From contig NZ_FOFN01000001.1 of the NCBI RefSeq assembly GCF_900111025.1, forward strand, positions 186,001 through 250,000: a DNA stretch of 64,000 bases, given 5' to 3'. Source of the DNA: Hyunsoonleella jejuensis. Its GTDB lineage: Bacteria > Bacteroidota > Bacteroidia > Flavobacteriales > Flavobacteriaceae. Shown one piece after another: positions 36,726 to 44,697 of the stretch; the stretch's first letter is position 1, and every line of letters starts with the position of its first letter. Under the pieces are notes generated by a model. It was not told where the DNA came from. It saw only the letters and a list, made by a program, of their open reading frames with translations, and did no database searches. The position numbers were made by a program, and so were the translations under genes.

Positions 36726-37307
36726 TTATAAATTTTTTAAGGCTTGTTTTATAATGGTTTCAACAGTTGCATCAGGTTGTGATACCATAATTTTGTCCAC
36801 AACACGTTCTGCTTGCTTTTTTACAAAACCAAGAACTTCTAAAGCAGATAACGCTTCATTCTTATTGGTATTGTCTTTAGAAACTGAAACTTCATCAATA
36901 TCGTAAATCTTTAAAATTTTATCCTTTAAATCAATAATTACACGTTGTGCTGTTTTAGCGCCAATACCTTTTATAGATTGAATTAGCGCTACATCTCCAG
37001 AAGCAATTCCTTCCCTCACTTGTTTTGGCGTTAATGAAGACAGCATTGTTCTCGCTGTACTGGCGCCAATGCCACTTACTGAAAGTAATAACCTAAAAAT
37101 TTCGCGTTCTGCTAAAGAGGAAAACCCAAAGAGGGTATGAGAATCTTCTTTAACTTGAAGGTGCGTGTATAACTTTAAGTGTTCCTTATCAGGAATTTGA
37201 GAAAACGTGTGTAATGAAATATTTAGTATATATCCAACGCCGTTGCAGTCTATTACAACATCGGTAGGATTTTTTTCTATTAACTTACCTTGAATGTGTG
37301 TAATCAT
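36726..37307 (-). CDS. ruvA: Holliday junction branch migration protein RuvA
   Basis: 193 residues: OB-fold domain I (GKLIEKNPTDVVIDCNGVGY), two helix-hairpin-helix motifs (SGIGASTARTML, KGIGAKTAQRVI) and a C-terminal RuvB-binding domain (EALSALEVLGFVKKQAERVV). RuvA binds the junction and loads RuvB, which is encoded near 45 kb in this window. It is co-transcribed with sprA from the promoter just upstream. Confidence 0.97.
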   Translation of the reverse strand: MITHIQGKLIEKNPTDVVIDCNGVGYILNISLHTFSQIPDKEHLKLYTHLQVKEDSHTLFGFSSLAEREIFRLLLSVSGIGASTARTMLSSLTPKQVREGIASGDVALIQSIKGIGAKTAQRVIIDLKDKILKIYDIDEVSVSKDNTNKNEALSALEVLGFVKKQAERVVDKIMVSQPDATVETIIKQALKNL

Positions 37308-37327
37308 TTAAACCCCTCTTATCCTGC

Positions 37328-37357
37328 CAAATGTAATGAAATTATTTACGTTTCAAA
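37328..37357 (-). promoter_or_regulatory. Bacteroidota-type promoter of ruvA-sprA
   Basis: TTTG (37354-37357), 18-nt spacer, TACATTTG (37328-37335) on the minus strand. It lies in the 52-nt gap between the maeB stop and the ruvA start, so ruvA-sprA is transcribed on its own rather than only by read-through. Confidence 0.82.
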
Positions 37358-37359
37358 GA

Positions 37360-39654
37360 TTAAGAAATATCTTTTTCCAATTCCCACATTTCTTTGTTTT
37401 GTGCATCTATAACTGCAACAGCCGTCATGTTTACGATTTCATCTACACTGGCGTCTAATTGCAAAATATGAACAGGCTTTTTCATTCCCATCATTATAGG
37501 GCCAATGGAATCTGCTTCGTTAAGCTCTTTTAGTAGTTTATAGGTGATATTTGCCGCATCTAGATTTGGAAATATCAAGCTATTCACCTTACGGCCTACT
37601 AATTTTGAAAACGGGAATTGATCTCTCAACATTTGATCGTTTAGTGCAAAATCGGTTTGTAACTCGCCGTCCACCACCAATTCTGGATAATGACGGTGCA
37701 ACATGGACACAGCTTCTCTTACTTTTGAAGCTCTTTCATTATCAGAAGAACCAAAGTTGGAATATGATGTCATGGCTATTACTGGCTCAAAACCAAAAGT
37801 TTTTATCACCTTTGAAGTCATTACAGCAATTTTCGCTAAGTCTTTTGCTGAAGGATCAATATTAATTGAAGTATCACTCAAAAACATAGGCCCTCTTTTG
37901 GTCATCATAACATTAGTAGTTGCAATTCTCGTTGCGCCTTTTGCCATACCAATTAACTCTAACATCGGTTTCACTACTGAAGGGTAATTTCTGGAATATC
38001 CAGAAATCAACGCATCGGCATCACCCTCATTCACCATCATAGCTGCAAAATAATTGCGCTCTCGCATCAAGCGTTGAGCCGCATAATAAGTTACACCTCG
38101 CCTCTTTCTTTGCTCCCAATATACTTTAGCATAACGATTTTTACGCTCATTTTCCTCTTCCGTTTTTGGATCTATAATTGAGATATCAGCTTCAAAATCA
38201 ATTTCCTTCATCAAGGTCTCTATAGTCTCCTTTCTTCCTAATAAAATAGGAATTGCAATCCCTTCTTCATGGGCAATTTGGGCTGCTTTTAATACTGCTA
38301 ATTGATCTGCCTCGGCATATACTACACGCTTTGGGTTTAACTTTGCGCGACTTAAAAGTAATCTCACCAATTTATTATCAGAACCTAAACGTTCGCGTAA
38401 TGAGTTTTTATATTTTTCCCAATCCGTAATAGATTCTTTTGCAACACCACTTTCCATAGCTGCTTTTGCTACAGCTGGTGGGATTTCAGCGATTAATCTT
38501 GGATCAAAAGGTTTTGGTATAATATATTTTCTACCAAACGCCAAACGTGTTTGTTCGTAAGCCACATTTACCTGTTCTGGAACCGGTTCTTTTGCTAAAG
38601 CTGCCAAAGCTTTTACTGCAGCTATTTTCATTTCTTCATTAATTTTTGAAGCACGAACATCTAATGCACCTCTAAAAATAAATGGAAAACCTAATACGTT
38701 ATTTACCTGATTTGGATGGTCGCTACGTCCTGTTGCCATAATAATATCATCACGCGTATCTACGGCCAATTGATATTTTATCTCGGGATTTGGATTTGCC
38801 ATAGCAAAAACTATGGGGTCTTTCGCCATGGTTTTCAGCATTTCAGGAGTAACGATGTCTGCCATAGAAAGGCCGATAAATACATCAGCATCAATCATAG
38901 CTTCTTCTAGTGTGTCTATTTTTCTATGAGTAGCGAATTCTGCTTTTTGTGAGGTAAGGTTATCTCTATCATCACGAATTACACCTTTACTATCTAGCAT
39001 TACCATATTTTCGCGCTTAGCACCACAAGATTGGTATAAACGTGAGCAAGAGATGGCAGCTGCACCAGCACCACTTATTACAATTTTAACGTCTTCAATA
39101 TTCTTTTTAGCAAGTTCTAGCGCATTTATTAAAGCAGCAGCAGAAATTATTGCTGTACCGTGCTGATCGTCGTGCATTACTGGAATATCCAGCTCCTCTT
39201 TAAGACGTCTTTCTATTTCAAACGCTTCAGGGGCTTTAATATCCTCAAGATTTATACCGCCAAACGTTGGGGCTATATTTTTTACCGTTTCAATAAATGC
39301 ATCAACATCTTCTGTATCCACTTCTATATCAAACACATCAATATCTGCAAAAATCTTGAAAAGCAATCCCTTTCCCTCCATTACAGGTTTTGAAGCTTCA
39401 GGACCAATATTCCCTAAACCTAAAACTGCAGTTCCGTTAGAAATTACGGCTACCAAATTGCCTTTTGCTGTGTAACGGTAAGCGTTGTTTTTATCTTTTT
39501 CAATTTCTAAACAAGGCTCAGCAACTCCTGGAGAATATGCCAAAGACAAGTCTCTTTGGCTTGCATATTTTTTAGTTGGAACAACTTTTATTTTTCCTGG
39601 AGTGGGTTTTGCATGATAAATAAGGGCCTCTCTGCGCTTGCTTTCTTCGCTCAT
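37360..39654 (-). CDS. maeB: NADP-dependent malic enzyme with C-terminal phosphotransacetylase-like domain
   Basis: 764 residues. N-terminal malic enzyme domain (about 1-420): SLAYSPGVAEPCL, the GLGNIGPEASKPVMEGKG NAD(P) loop and HDDQHGTAII. C-terminal PTA-like domain (about 430-764) with NYPSVVKPMLELIG and PTA-type GFEPVIAMTSYS. It converts malate to pyruvate plus CO2, making NADPH; the PTA-like part acts as a regulatory or oligomerisation unit in this enzyme class. The genes on either side are unrelated. Confidence 0.96.
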   Translation of the reverse strand: MSEESKRREALIYHAKPTPGKIKVVPTKKYASQRDLSLAYSPGVAEPCLEIEKDKNNAYRYTAKGNLVAVISNGTAVLGLGNIGPEASKPVMEGKGLLFKIFADIDVFDIEVDTEDVDAFIETVKNIAPTFGGINLEDIKAPEAFEIERRLKEELDIPVMHDDQHGTAIISAAALINALELAKKNIEDVKIVISGAGAAAISCSRLYQSCGAKRENMVMLDSKGVIRDDRDNLTSQKAEFATHRKIDTLEEAMIDADVFIGLSMADIVTPEMLKTMAKDPIVFAMANPNPEIKYQLAVDTRDDIIMATGRSDHPNQVNNVLGFPFIFRGALDVRASKINEEMKIAAVKALAALAKEPVPEQVNVAYEQTRLAFGRKYIIPKPFDPRLIAEIPPAVAKAAMESGVAKESITDWEKYKNSLRERLGSDNKLVRLLLSRAKLNPKRVVYAEADQLAVLKAAQIAHEEGIAIPILLGRKETIETLMKEIDFEADISIIDPKTEEENERKNRYAKVYWEQRKRRGVTYYAAQRLMRERNYFAAMMVNEGDADALISGYSRNYPSVVKPMLELIGMAKGATRIATTNVMMTKRGPMFLSDTSINIDPSAKDLAKIAVMTSKVIKTFGFEPVIAMTSYSNFGSSDNERASKVREAVSMLHRHYPELVVDGELQTDFALNDQMLRDQFPFSKLVGRKVNSLIFPNLDAANITYKLLKELNEADSIGPIMMGMKKPVHILQLDASVDEIVNMTAVAVIDAQNKEMWELEKDIS

Positions 39655-39680
39655 AAAAAAAGATTAATTAAGTAAACCAA

Positions 39681-39708
39681 CAAAGATAACAAACCTATCG
39701 TTCTACAA
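39681..39708 (-). promoter_or_regulatory. Bacteroidota-type promoter of maeB
   Basis: TTG (39706-39708), 17-nt spacer, TATCTTTG (39681-39688) on the minus strand, followed by an A/T-rich leader to the ATG at 39654. Further upstream an inverted repeat TTAGAC-N5-GTCTAA (39788-39804) could be an operator. Confidence 0.7.
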
Positions 39709-39808
39709 CTCGTTTTTTTGAATTTTGGGGATAATTCATTAAACGGTTATAGATATATTTTAAATTAAAGGTTAAAGAGAATTAAGTTTAGACATTAGGT
39801 CTAATAAC

Positions 39809-39845
39809 AAAAAAACATGCCCTAATTTAATAAGACATGTTTTTA
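39809..39845 (-). terminator. Terminator after the sulfur operon
   Basis: AAAAACATG (left) pairs with CATGTTTTT (right) around a 16-nt loop; on the minus strand the stem is followed by a T-run. It lies 42 nt beyond the DsrE-like stop. Confidence 0.75.
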
Positions 39846-39886
39846 ATCATTAAATAATAGTTTTGCTAAGTAATTAATTTTAGATT

Positions 39887-40360
39887 TTATATAAATAGAA
39901 GCTGACAACCCTCTTGGTCTGCCCTTGAGTAAAAATCACCAATCGTTAAAATACCATCTAACTCATCAATAAAGTCCTCTTCTTTTAAATGAAACATATC
40001 TACTGCTAGTTTGCACGCCCACAGCTTACATCCTGAGTCGGAAAGGATTTCTAAAAATTCGCCAATAGGTGGCATATCTAGTTTTTCCATTTCCTTTTTC
40101 ATCATTTTTGTAGCTAAAGCTTCAACACCAGGTAATCCACCTAACATTGTTGGAATATGCATACCAGGGTTACCTACGGTAGCCACATGTAAATGTTCTA
40201 GTTTTTTCTTCTGAATGGCTTCTAGACCGAAGAATGTGAAAAATATTTCAGACTCAATACCTTCCATTCTTGCGCCATTTGCCATTACAAAGGCTGCGTA
40301 AGCATTCTCTATTGTTGCTTTTGATAAAATGAAAAGCATTTTTTTAACTTTTGTACTCAT
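39887..40360 (-). CDS. DsrE/DsrF-like (DsrE2-type) sulfur-carrier protein
   Basis: 157 residues with a Rossmann-like DsrE fold: FILSKATIENAYAAFVMANGARMEG at the start, FTFFGLEAI after it, and two conserved Cys in SGCKLWACKLAVDMF (about 110-115), plus EGCQLLFI at the C-terminus. In DsrE2 proteins the ACxxxxDxF-type Cys carries persulfide. It follows a DsrC/TusE-like protein and an SQR-like enzyme with gaps of 22 and 12 nt. A role in taking sulfane sulfur from SQR is inference. Cysteine-rich with no membrane helix, so cytoplasmic. Confidence 0.82.
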   Translation of the reverse strand: MSTKVKKMLFILSKATIENAYAAFVMANGARMEGIESEIFFTFFGLEAIQKKKLEHLHVATVGNPGMHIPTMLGGLPGVEALATKMMKKEMEKLDMPPIGEFLEILSDSGCKLWACKLAVDMFHLKEEDFIDELDGILTIGDFYSRADQEGCQLLFI

Positions 40361-40382
40361 AGTTTTACGTTTTAATATTTTA

Positions 40383-40691
40383 TTAAATACAGCTCTTAGG
40401 CTTAGGAATTCCAGCTATGAGTGATGCCTTTTTTAATGGCCCACCTGGAAATAGGCTATAAAATTCCTTAACGTTAATAACACCACTTTTTTTAATGCCT
40501 CTAATAGACAAAGGTTCGTCTTTTTTATACTTATCATGGATGTAATCAATAACTTCCCAATGCTGGTCTGTCATAGAAATATCCAGTTCCTCGGCCAAAC
40601 TTTTGCCTACCTCTTTATCCCATTGTGTGAAGTCTAGCATATATCCTTGCTCATTAACTTCAATTTCTTTATTTGCTATTAGTTTTTTCAT
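40383..40691 (-). CDS. TusE/DsrC-like sulfur relay protein, single C-terminal Cys
   Basis: 102 residues, a DsrC/TusE fold: GYMLDFTQWDKEVGKSLAEE near the start, HWEVIDYIHDKY in the middle and a flexible C-terminal arm ending GIPKPKSCI. The penultimate Cys101 is the invariant persulfide-carrying residue. The second Cys of true DsrC, 11 residues before, is Ser90 here (KKASLIAG), so no intramolecular disulfide or trisulfide with sulfite reductase is expected. That fits TusE-like or regulatory/relay members rather than dissimilatory DsrC. No tRNA-thiolation genes are next to it; SQR and DsrE-like neighbours point to sulfane-sulfur relay. Confidence 0.87.
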   Translation of the reverse strand: MKKLIANKEIEVNEQGYMLDFTQWDKEVGKSLAEELDISMTDQHWEVIDYIHDKYKKDEPLSIRGIKKSGVINVKEFYSLFPGGPLKKASLIAGIPKPKSCI

Positions 40692-40703
40692 GATTTTAAA
40701 ATT

Positions 40704-41966
40704 TTATGTAGTTAATTCTTTTTGTTCTGCTTTTATATCAAATATTTTACCTTTAAAGCTCATATTTCGTCCAACAAATGGAATTTGTATGCCCTTCAAT
40801 AACATATTCCAATAAACCCACCTGAAGGCTAGTTTGCCCCAATGGTTAAACACGCTTTCTTTTAATAGTTTAAGAGGCCCTATTTTTGCAAACGGAAATG
40901 TACCATGTACAGGTTCTTGCTCATAGTTAAAGTCGATTAGCAACGCTTTATTGTCGCCTGTTTCAATAAAGCAATTGGCATGACCATCAAACTCCTGCTT
41001 TAATTTATAACCTTTTGTGTATAACATAATATTATCCGTAAGCGTTTCCGCTTGGAAGTGCGCTACCGATCCTGCCTTAGACGCTGGCACATTGGTAGCA
41101 TCACCAATAACGAAAATGTTTTCATGTTCCTTAGACTGTAACGTATGTTTGTGCGTTGGAATAAAATTTAAATCATCACCCAAACCAGAGCGTTCAATAA
41201 CTTCATCACCCATATTTGTAGGCACGGTTACTAATAAATCAAAAGGAATTTCCCTGTCTACATAATCTACAATAGCTTTCTTTTCATTATCAACTTCCAT
41301 TATTGCAAAATCGGTCTCTATCTTAATCTGTTTTTCCTCCAATAAGTAATTTAATGCTTTAGTACAGGTTGGTTTTGTGAAAGCACCATCCAAAGGGGTT
41401 ACATAAGTGATTTCAACCTTATCTCGCATGCCCTTTTTCTTAAAATAAGAATCGGCCAAAAACGCAAACTCTAATGGCGCCACAGGACATTTTATCGGCA
41501 TCTCTGTGATATGCACTACTAATTTTCCGCCTTGCCAACCTCTTAACTTATCTCGCAGTGCTAGAGCACCTTCATAGGTATAAAAATCAAAAATATCTTT
41601 TCTCCATAACGGCCCTAATAACCCATCTGTTTCATCTGGTGCAATTTTAGACCCCGTTGCTACGATTAGGATGTCGTAATCTAAAGTTTCGTCCTCTAAT
41701 TCTACTTTATTAGATTCTGGAAAAATCTGTTCAATTTTCTTCTGAATATAGTGTACGCCCTTGGGTATAAATTTCTTGCCTTCCTTTTTTACTTGGTCTT
41801 CTGTATAGGTGTCAAAAGGTAAAAACAAAAAACCTGGTTGATAATAATGGGTTTTATACTGGTCTATTATAGAAATTTTCCATTCCTTTTTTGGCAATTT
41901 ATTTACCAAATGATTCGCCATCATGGTTCCTGCTGTACCTGCTCCTAGAATTACTAAATTTTTCAT
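40704..41966 (-). CDS. Sulfide:quinone oxidoreductase-like FAD enzyme
   Basis: 420 residues. FAD-binding start LVILGAGTAGTMMANHL and a second Rossmann motif (IVATGSKIAP); FVIGDATNVPASKAGSVAH is the C-terminal FAD contact. Cys160 (KCPVAPLEF) and Cys332 (NCFIETG) match the two catalytic Cys of SQRs; an additional Cys201 is present while the third Cys of type I SQRs is absent. A C-terminal amphipathic region (LLKESVFNHWGKLAFRWVYW) would attach to the membrane and quinone. It should oxidise sulfide to sulfane sulfur and reduce quinone (family knowledge). First gene of the operon with TusE- and DsrE-like genes. Confidence 0.85.
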   Translation of the reverse strand: MKNLVILGAGTAGTMMANHLVNKLPKKEWKISIIDQYKTHYYQPGFLFLPFDTYTEDQVKKEGKKFIPKGVHYIQKKIEQIFPESNKVELEDETLDYDILIVATGSKIAPDETDGLLGPLWRKDIFDFYTYEGALALRDKLRGWQGGKLVVHITEMPIKCPVAPLEFAFLADSYFKKKGMRDKVEITYVTPLDGAFTKPTCTKALNYLLEEKQIKIETDFAIMEVDNEKKAIVDYVDREIPFDLLVTVPTNMGDEVIERSGLGDDLNFIPTHKHTLQSKEHENIFVIGDATNVPASKAGSVAHFQAETLTDNIMLYTKGYKLKQEFDGHANCFIETGDNKALLIDFNYEQEPVHGTFPFAKIGPLKLLKESVFNHWGKLAFRWVYWNMLLKGIQIPFVGRNMSFKGKIFDIKAEQKELTT

Positions 41967-42077
41967 TTTCTTGGGTTTAAAATCAATTATAAAGCGAGAA
42001 CTTTTATAATTTTAATTTTGTGTAAAACTAACCCTATTATCCTGAAAAAAATATGACAAAAATCATCATAACTCCTT

Positions 42078-42095
42078 GTGTAACAAAGGTTACAC
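42078..42095. promoter_or_regulatory. Perfect palindrome GTGTAAC-N4-GTTACAC
   Basis: 7-bp arms around AAAG. The shape (5-7 bp arms with a 4-bp spacer, GTnAC core) is that of Crp/Fnr-superfamily operators such as those proposed for HcpR-like regulators. It lies about 112 nt upstream of the SQR start. Confidence 0.5.
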
Positions 42096-42141
42096 TACAC
42101 CTATTTAAGTAGGTTTTTTTTAAAAAAATAACCTTAAAACG

Positions 42142-42153
42142 TGATAAATATCA
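42142..42153. promoter_or_regulatory. FNR-like box TGAT-N4-ATCA
   Basis: Perfect 12-bp palindrome around AAAT, matching the core of the FNR box TTGAT-N4-ATCAA. Its centre is about 43 bp before the predicted transcript start of the porin gene, a class II activator position. Confidence 0.5.
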
Positions 42154-42154
42154 T

Positions 42155-42169
42155 AGTTGAGAATCAACT
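42155..42169. promoter_or_regulatory. Palindrome AGTTGA-N3-TCAACT over the -33 element
   Basis: 6-bp perfect arms around GAA. The TTG of the predicted -33 element (42157-42159) lies within the left arm, so a repressor or activator bound here would act directly on the porin promoter. Confidence 0.45.
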
Positions 42170-42184
42170 TAAAACCTAGCTTTG
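42157..42184 (+). promoter_or_regulatory. Bacteroidota-type promoter of the porin gene
   Basis: TTG (42157-42159), 17-nt spacer, TAGCTTTG (42177-42184). The -7 element matches TAnnTTTG exactly. It leaves an 80-nt leader before the ATG. Confidence 0.55.
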
Positions 42185-42271
42185 ATAAACTATTCATTTC
42201 TTAACTAACATTCCAAATAAAATATCAAAATTTCATGGTGTTTTATTTGAAATGATTTAAATATCTCAATT

Positions 42272-43663
42272 ATGAAAAAACTAATTCTAAACCTAGGCTT
42301 TGCTCTAATCTCTTTTGCTTTTTTTGCCCAAGCGGGCCATATTATGCAAGGTGTTGGAGCGGTTAATATGTCTATGGGCGGTGCTTCTACGGCGCAACCT
42401 CTAGATATTTCAGGAACTTTACAATGGAATCCTGCAGCCATTTCAACATTTGATGGCAATATTATAAAGCTTGATGTTGGCTTATTCTTTTCCTCTCCAG
42501 AATTAAGCTCTACCTTACCTCCAAACATGTTATGGCAACCTGGAGATCTTGGTCCTGGGGCTCCTGGATCGCCAGAAGTTACTGGAACAACAGCAGATGA
42601 CAGAGGTCTTTCTCCCATGCCTGCATTGGCTATGGTTTGGAAGAAAAAGGGCAGCAAACACACTTTTGGGGCTTCTGCCTTTGGTATAAGTGGTTTTGGG
42701 GTAACATTTCCACAAGAAACCAATCTTCCACTTGATGTTTCTGGAAACCCAAATCCTGATTGGAATCCTAATGCTTCCAACCCTATCAATTGGCCGCAAT
42801 CTTTTAATGGTTTTGGACGTATCGAGTCTGATTATATTCTATTGCAAGTTGGTTTAGCATATGCATTTCAAATAACCGACAAATTATCCATTGGTATTCA
42901 ACCCAATTTTAATTATGCCACTTTAGAATTAGAACCTAACCCTACCGCTAACCCTAATCCCTCTGGTTACCCTACATCAGACAAAGCATCGGCCACTGGA
43001 ATAGGGGCTCAATTTGGTTTATTTTATGAAACAGGCATTGGATTGAAATTAGGTGCATCCTACAAAACCATGCAAAAATTTAGCGAATTTGAATTCGAAA
43101 ACACCTACTTAGACAATTCAACAGCAACCAATAATTTCCAAATGGATTATCCTTCAATTTTTTCTCTCGGTATTGGTTATTCCGAAGGCGTTTTTGACTT
43201 AGCGTTCGATTTTAGAAGAGTTAATTATGAAAACACCGATGGGTTTTCGAAAACTGGATGGACCCAAACAGCATCAGTAGCTGGATTTGGTTGGGAAGAT
43301 ATTTCTATTCTATCAGCAGGTTTACAATGTAAGGCTATAAATAAATTACCGTTGCGAATTGGATACACGTATAGCTCTAATCCTATTCCAGAAGAAGTAG
43401 CCTTTTTTAACGTACCCGCTACAGCAATAATTAAACATGCTTACCAATTTGGTTTTAGCTATGAAATAAATAGCAATTGGATGCTAGATGCCGTATATCA
43501 TTACGGCAGTAGTGATGGCAGTACCCAAGGTAATATTTTATCTCCTATGATGGCTTCACCTGGTAATACTTTAGGTGCAATACCTGGTTCCTCTGTATCT
43601 TATAAAATGGACACCTCTATGATTATGGCAGGCATAAGTTATAAATTCAACAAGAAAAATTAA
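42272..43663 (+). CDS. OmpP1/FadL family outer-membrane transporter
   Basis: 463 residues with a signal peptide (cleavage near FAQ) and the FadL-type N-terminal pattern: GAVNMSMGGASTAQPLDISGTLQWNPAA (N-terminal hatch, NPA motif), then alternating beta strands ending in MAGISYKFNKKN. FadL-family proteins move hydrophobic molecules (fatty acids, aromatics) across the outer membrane. It is divergent from the sulfur operon. Hydrophobic sulfur species or polysulfide as cargo is speculation; a typical lipid substrate is equally possible. Confidence 0.9.
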   Translation: MKKLILNLGFALISFAFFAQAGHIMQGVGAVNMSMGGASTAQPLDISGTLQWNPAAISTFDGNIIKLDVGLFFSSPELSSTLPPNMLWQPGDLGPGAPGSPEVTGTTADDRGLSPMPALAMVWKKKGSKHTFGASAFGISGFGVTFPQETNLPLDVSGNPNPDWNPNASNPINWPQSFNGFGRIESDYILLQVGLAYAFQITDKLSIGIQPNFNYATLELEPNPTANPNPSGYPTSDKASATGIGAQFGLFYETGIGLKLGASYKTMQKFSEFEFENTYLDNSTATNNFQMDYPSIFSLGIGYSEGVFDLAFDFRRVNYENTDGFSKTGWTQTASVAGFGWEDISILSAGLQCKAINKLPLRIGYTYSSNPIPEEVAFFNVPATAIIKHAYQFGFSYEINSNWMLDAVYHYGSSDGSTQGNILSPMMASPGNTLGAIPGSSVSYKMDTSMIMAGISYKFNKKN

Positions 43664-43699
43664 GGTAAAAAATTATAAAGACCTAATAATCATTTTTTT

Positions 43700-43737
43700 A
43701 AAAGATTCTAAGAACTATTTTCTTAGAATCTTTTTTA
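43700..43737. terminator. Bidirectional terminator between the porin gene and queG
   Basis: GATTCTAAGA / TCTTAGAATC stem with T6 on the plus side and A4 on the other side. The queG stop codon lies at its edge. Confidence 0.85.
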
Positions 43738-44661
43738 TTGAAGAAATTCAATATTTCGCTTTAAGCCAGAATATTTAGTACGTTTCACCGCAGATTTTTT
43801 AAATACTTTTCTAAACGTCTCTTCTGTAATCTCTTGCCAATCTTTTTTACTCATGGAAAGCAATTCTGGATGCGGATTGAACAGCGGTTCATTATGCGCT
43901 TTTGAAAAACGATTCCAAGGGCAAACATCTTGACACACATCACAACCAAACATCCAATCATCAAATTCCCCCTTAAATTCTGATGGAATATTTTCTTTTA
44001 ATTCTATGGTAAAGTATGAAATGCATTTGCTGCCATCAACCACATAGGGTTCAGTTATAGCTTCCGTAGGACAAGCGTCGATACAAGCGGTACAGGTACC
44101 ACAATGGTCGGTTACTGGTGTATCATATTCTAATTCTAAATCGATTATTAGTTCTGCAATAAAATAGAACGACCCTACCTGTTGAGTGAGTAAATTACTG
44201 TGTTTGCCAATCCAACCCAAGCCTGATTTTGCTGCCCAAGCTTTATCTAAAACTGGTGCTGAATCTACAAAAGCACGTCCATTTACCTCACCTATTTCCT
44301 CTTGAATGAAATGTAAAAGTGATTTTAATTTGTCTTTTATCACAAAATGATAATCGGTTCCATAGGCATATTTAGAAATTTTATAACTCTCAGAATTTTG
44401 AACTTCTGAAGGGAAATAATTAAGCAATAGCGATACTACGCTTTTTGAATCTTCTACCAGTTTTGTTGGGTCTAAGCGTTTATCAAAATGGTTTTCCATA
44501 TAGCGCATACCTCCATGCATATTTTGGTTTAACCATTGTTCTAATCGTGGTGCTTCTTCTTCTAAAAATTCTGCTTTACTGATACCACAAGACAAAAAAC
44601 CGAGGCGTTTTGCTTCGGTTTTAATGAGTTTTGTGTATTTTATTTTAGTTTCAATCATCAT
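43735..44661 (-). CDS. queG: Epoxyqueuosine reductase QueG
   Basis: 308 residues. Two ferredoxin-type motifs, [12 protein letters not shown] (about 187-198) and [11 protein letters not shown] (about 240-250), carry two [4Fe-4S] clusters; the N-terminal domain binds cobalamin. It makes the last step of tRNA queuosine synthesis. Two Met codons stand at the start (MMIET); the second is equally good. Only 36 nt separate it from ruvB, and nearly all of that is a dispersed stem-loop repeat. Confidence 0.96.
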   Translation of the reverse strand: MMIETKIKYTKLIKTEAKRLGFLSCGISKAEFLEEEAPRLEQWLNQNMHGGMRYMENHFDKRLDPTKLVEDSKSVVSLLLNYFPSEVQNSESYKISKYAYGTDYHFVIKDKLKSLLHFIQEEIGEVNGRAFVDSAPVLDKAWAAKSGLGWIGKHSNLLTQQVGSFYFIAELIIDLELEYDTPVTDHCGTCTACIDACPTEAITEPYVVDGSKCISYFTIELKENIPSEFKGEFDDWMFGCDVCQDVCPWNRFSKAHNEPLFNPHPELLSMSKKDWQEITEETFRKVFKKSAVKRTKYSGLKRNIEFLQ

Positions 44662-44664
44662 TTA

Positions 44665-44691
44665 GATGCTGAATCAAGTTCAGCATGACAA
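44665..44691. repeat. Dispersed stem-loop repeat, copy 2
   Basis: Nearly identical to the copy at 24504-24530: ATGCTGAA / TTCAGCAT around TCAAG, then GACAA. It fills most of the ruvB-queG gap and would form a hairpin 3 nt upstream of the queG start codon. Confidence 0.75.
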
Positions 44692-44697
44692 GAAATT

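Larger units (their letters stand above)
41967..42271. other. Divergent control region of the sulfur operon and FadL-type porin
   Basis: 305 bp without a gene, holding three palindromes and one promoter (separate entries). No other signal is seen; the SQR side shows no clear TAnnTTTG element. Confidence 0.6.

Noticed and set aside
42205-42799. Two long antisense frames over the porin gene
   Set aside because: They lie opposite a clear FadL-type gene with signal peptide and barrel pattern, and their Pro/Cys/Gly-rich composition is typical of antisense shadow frames.
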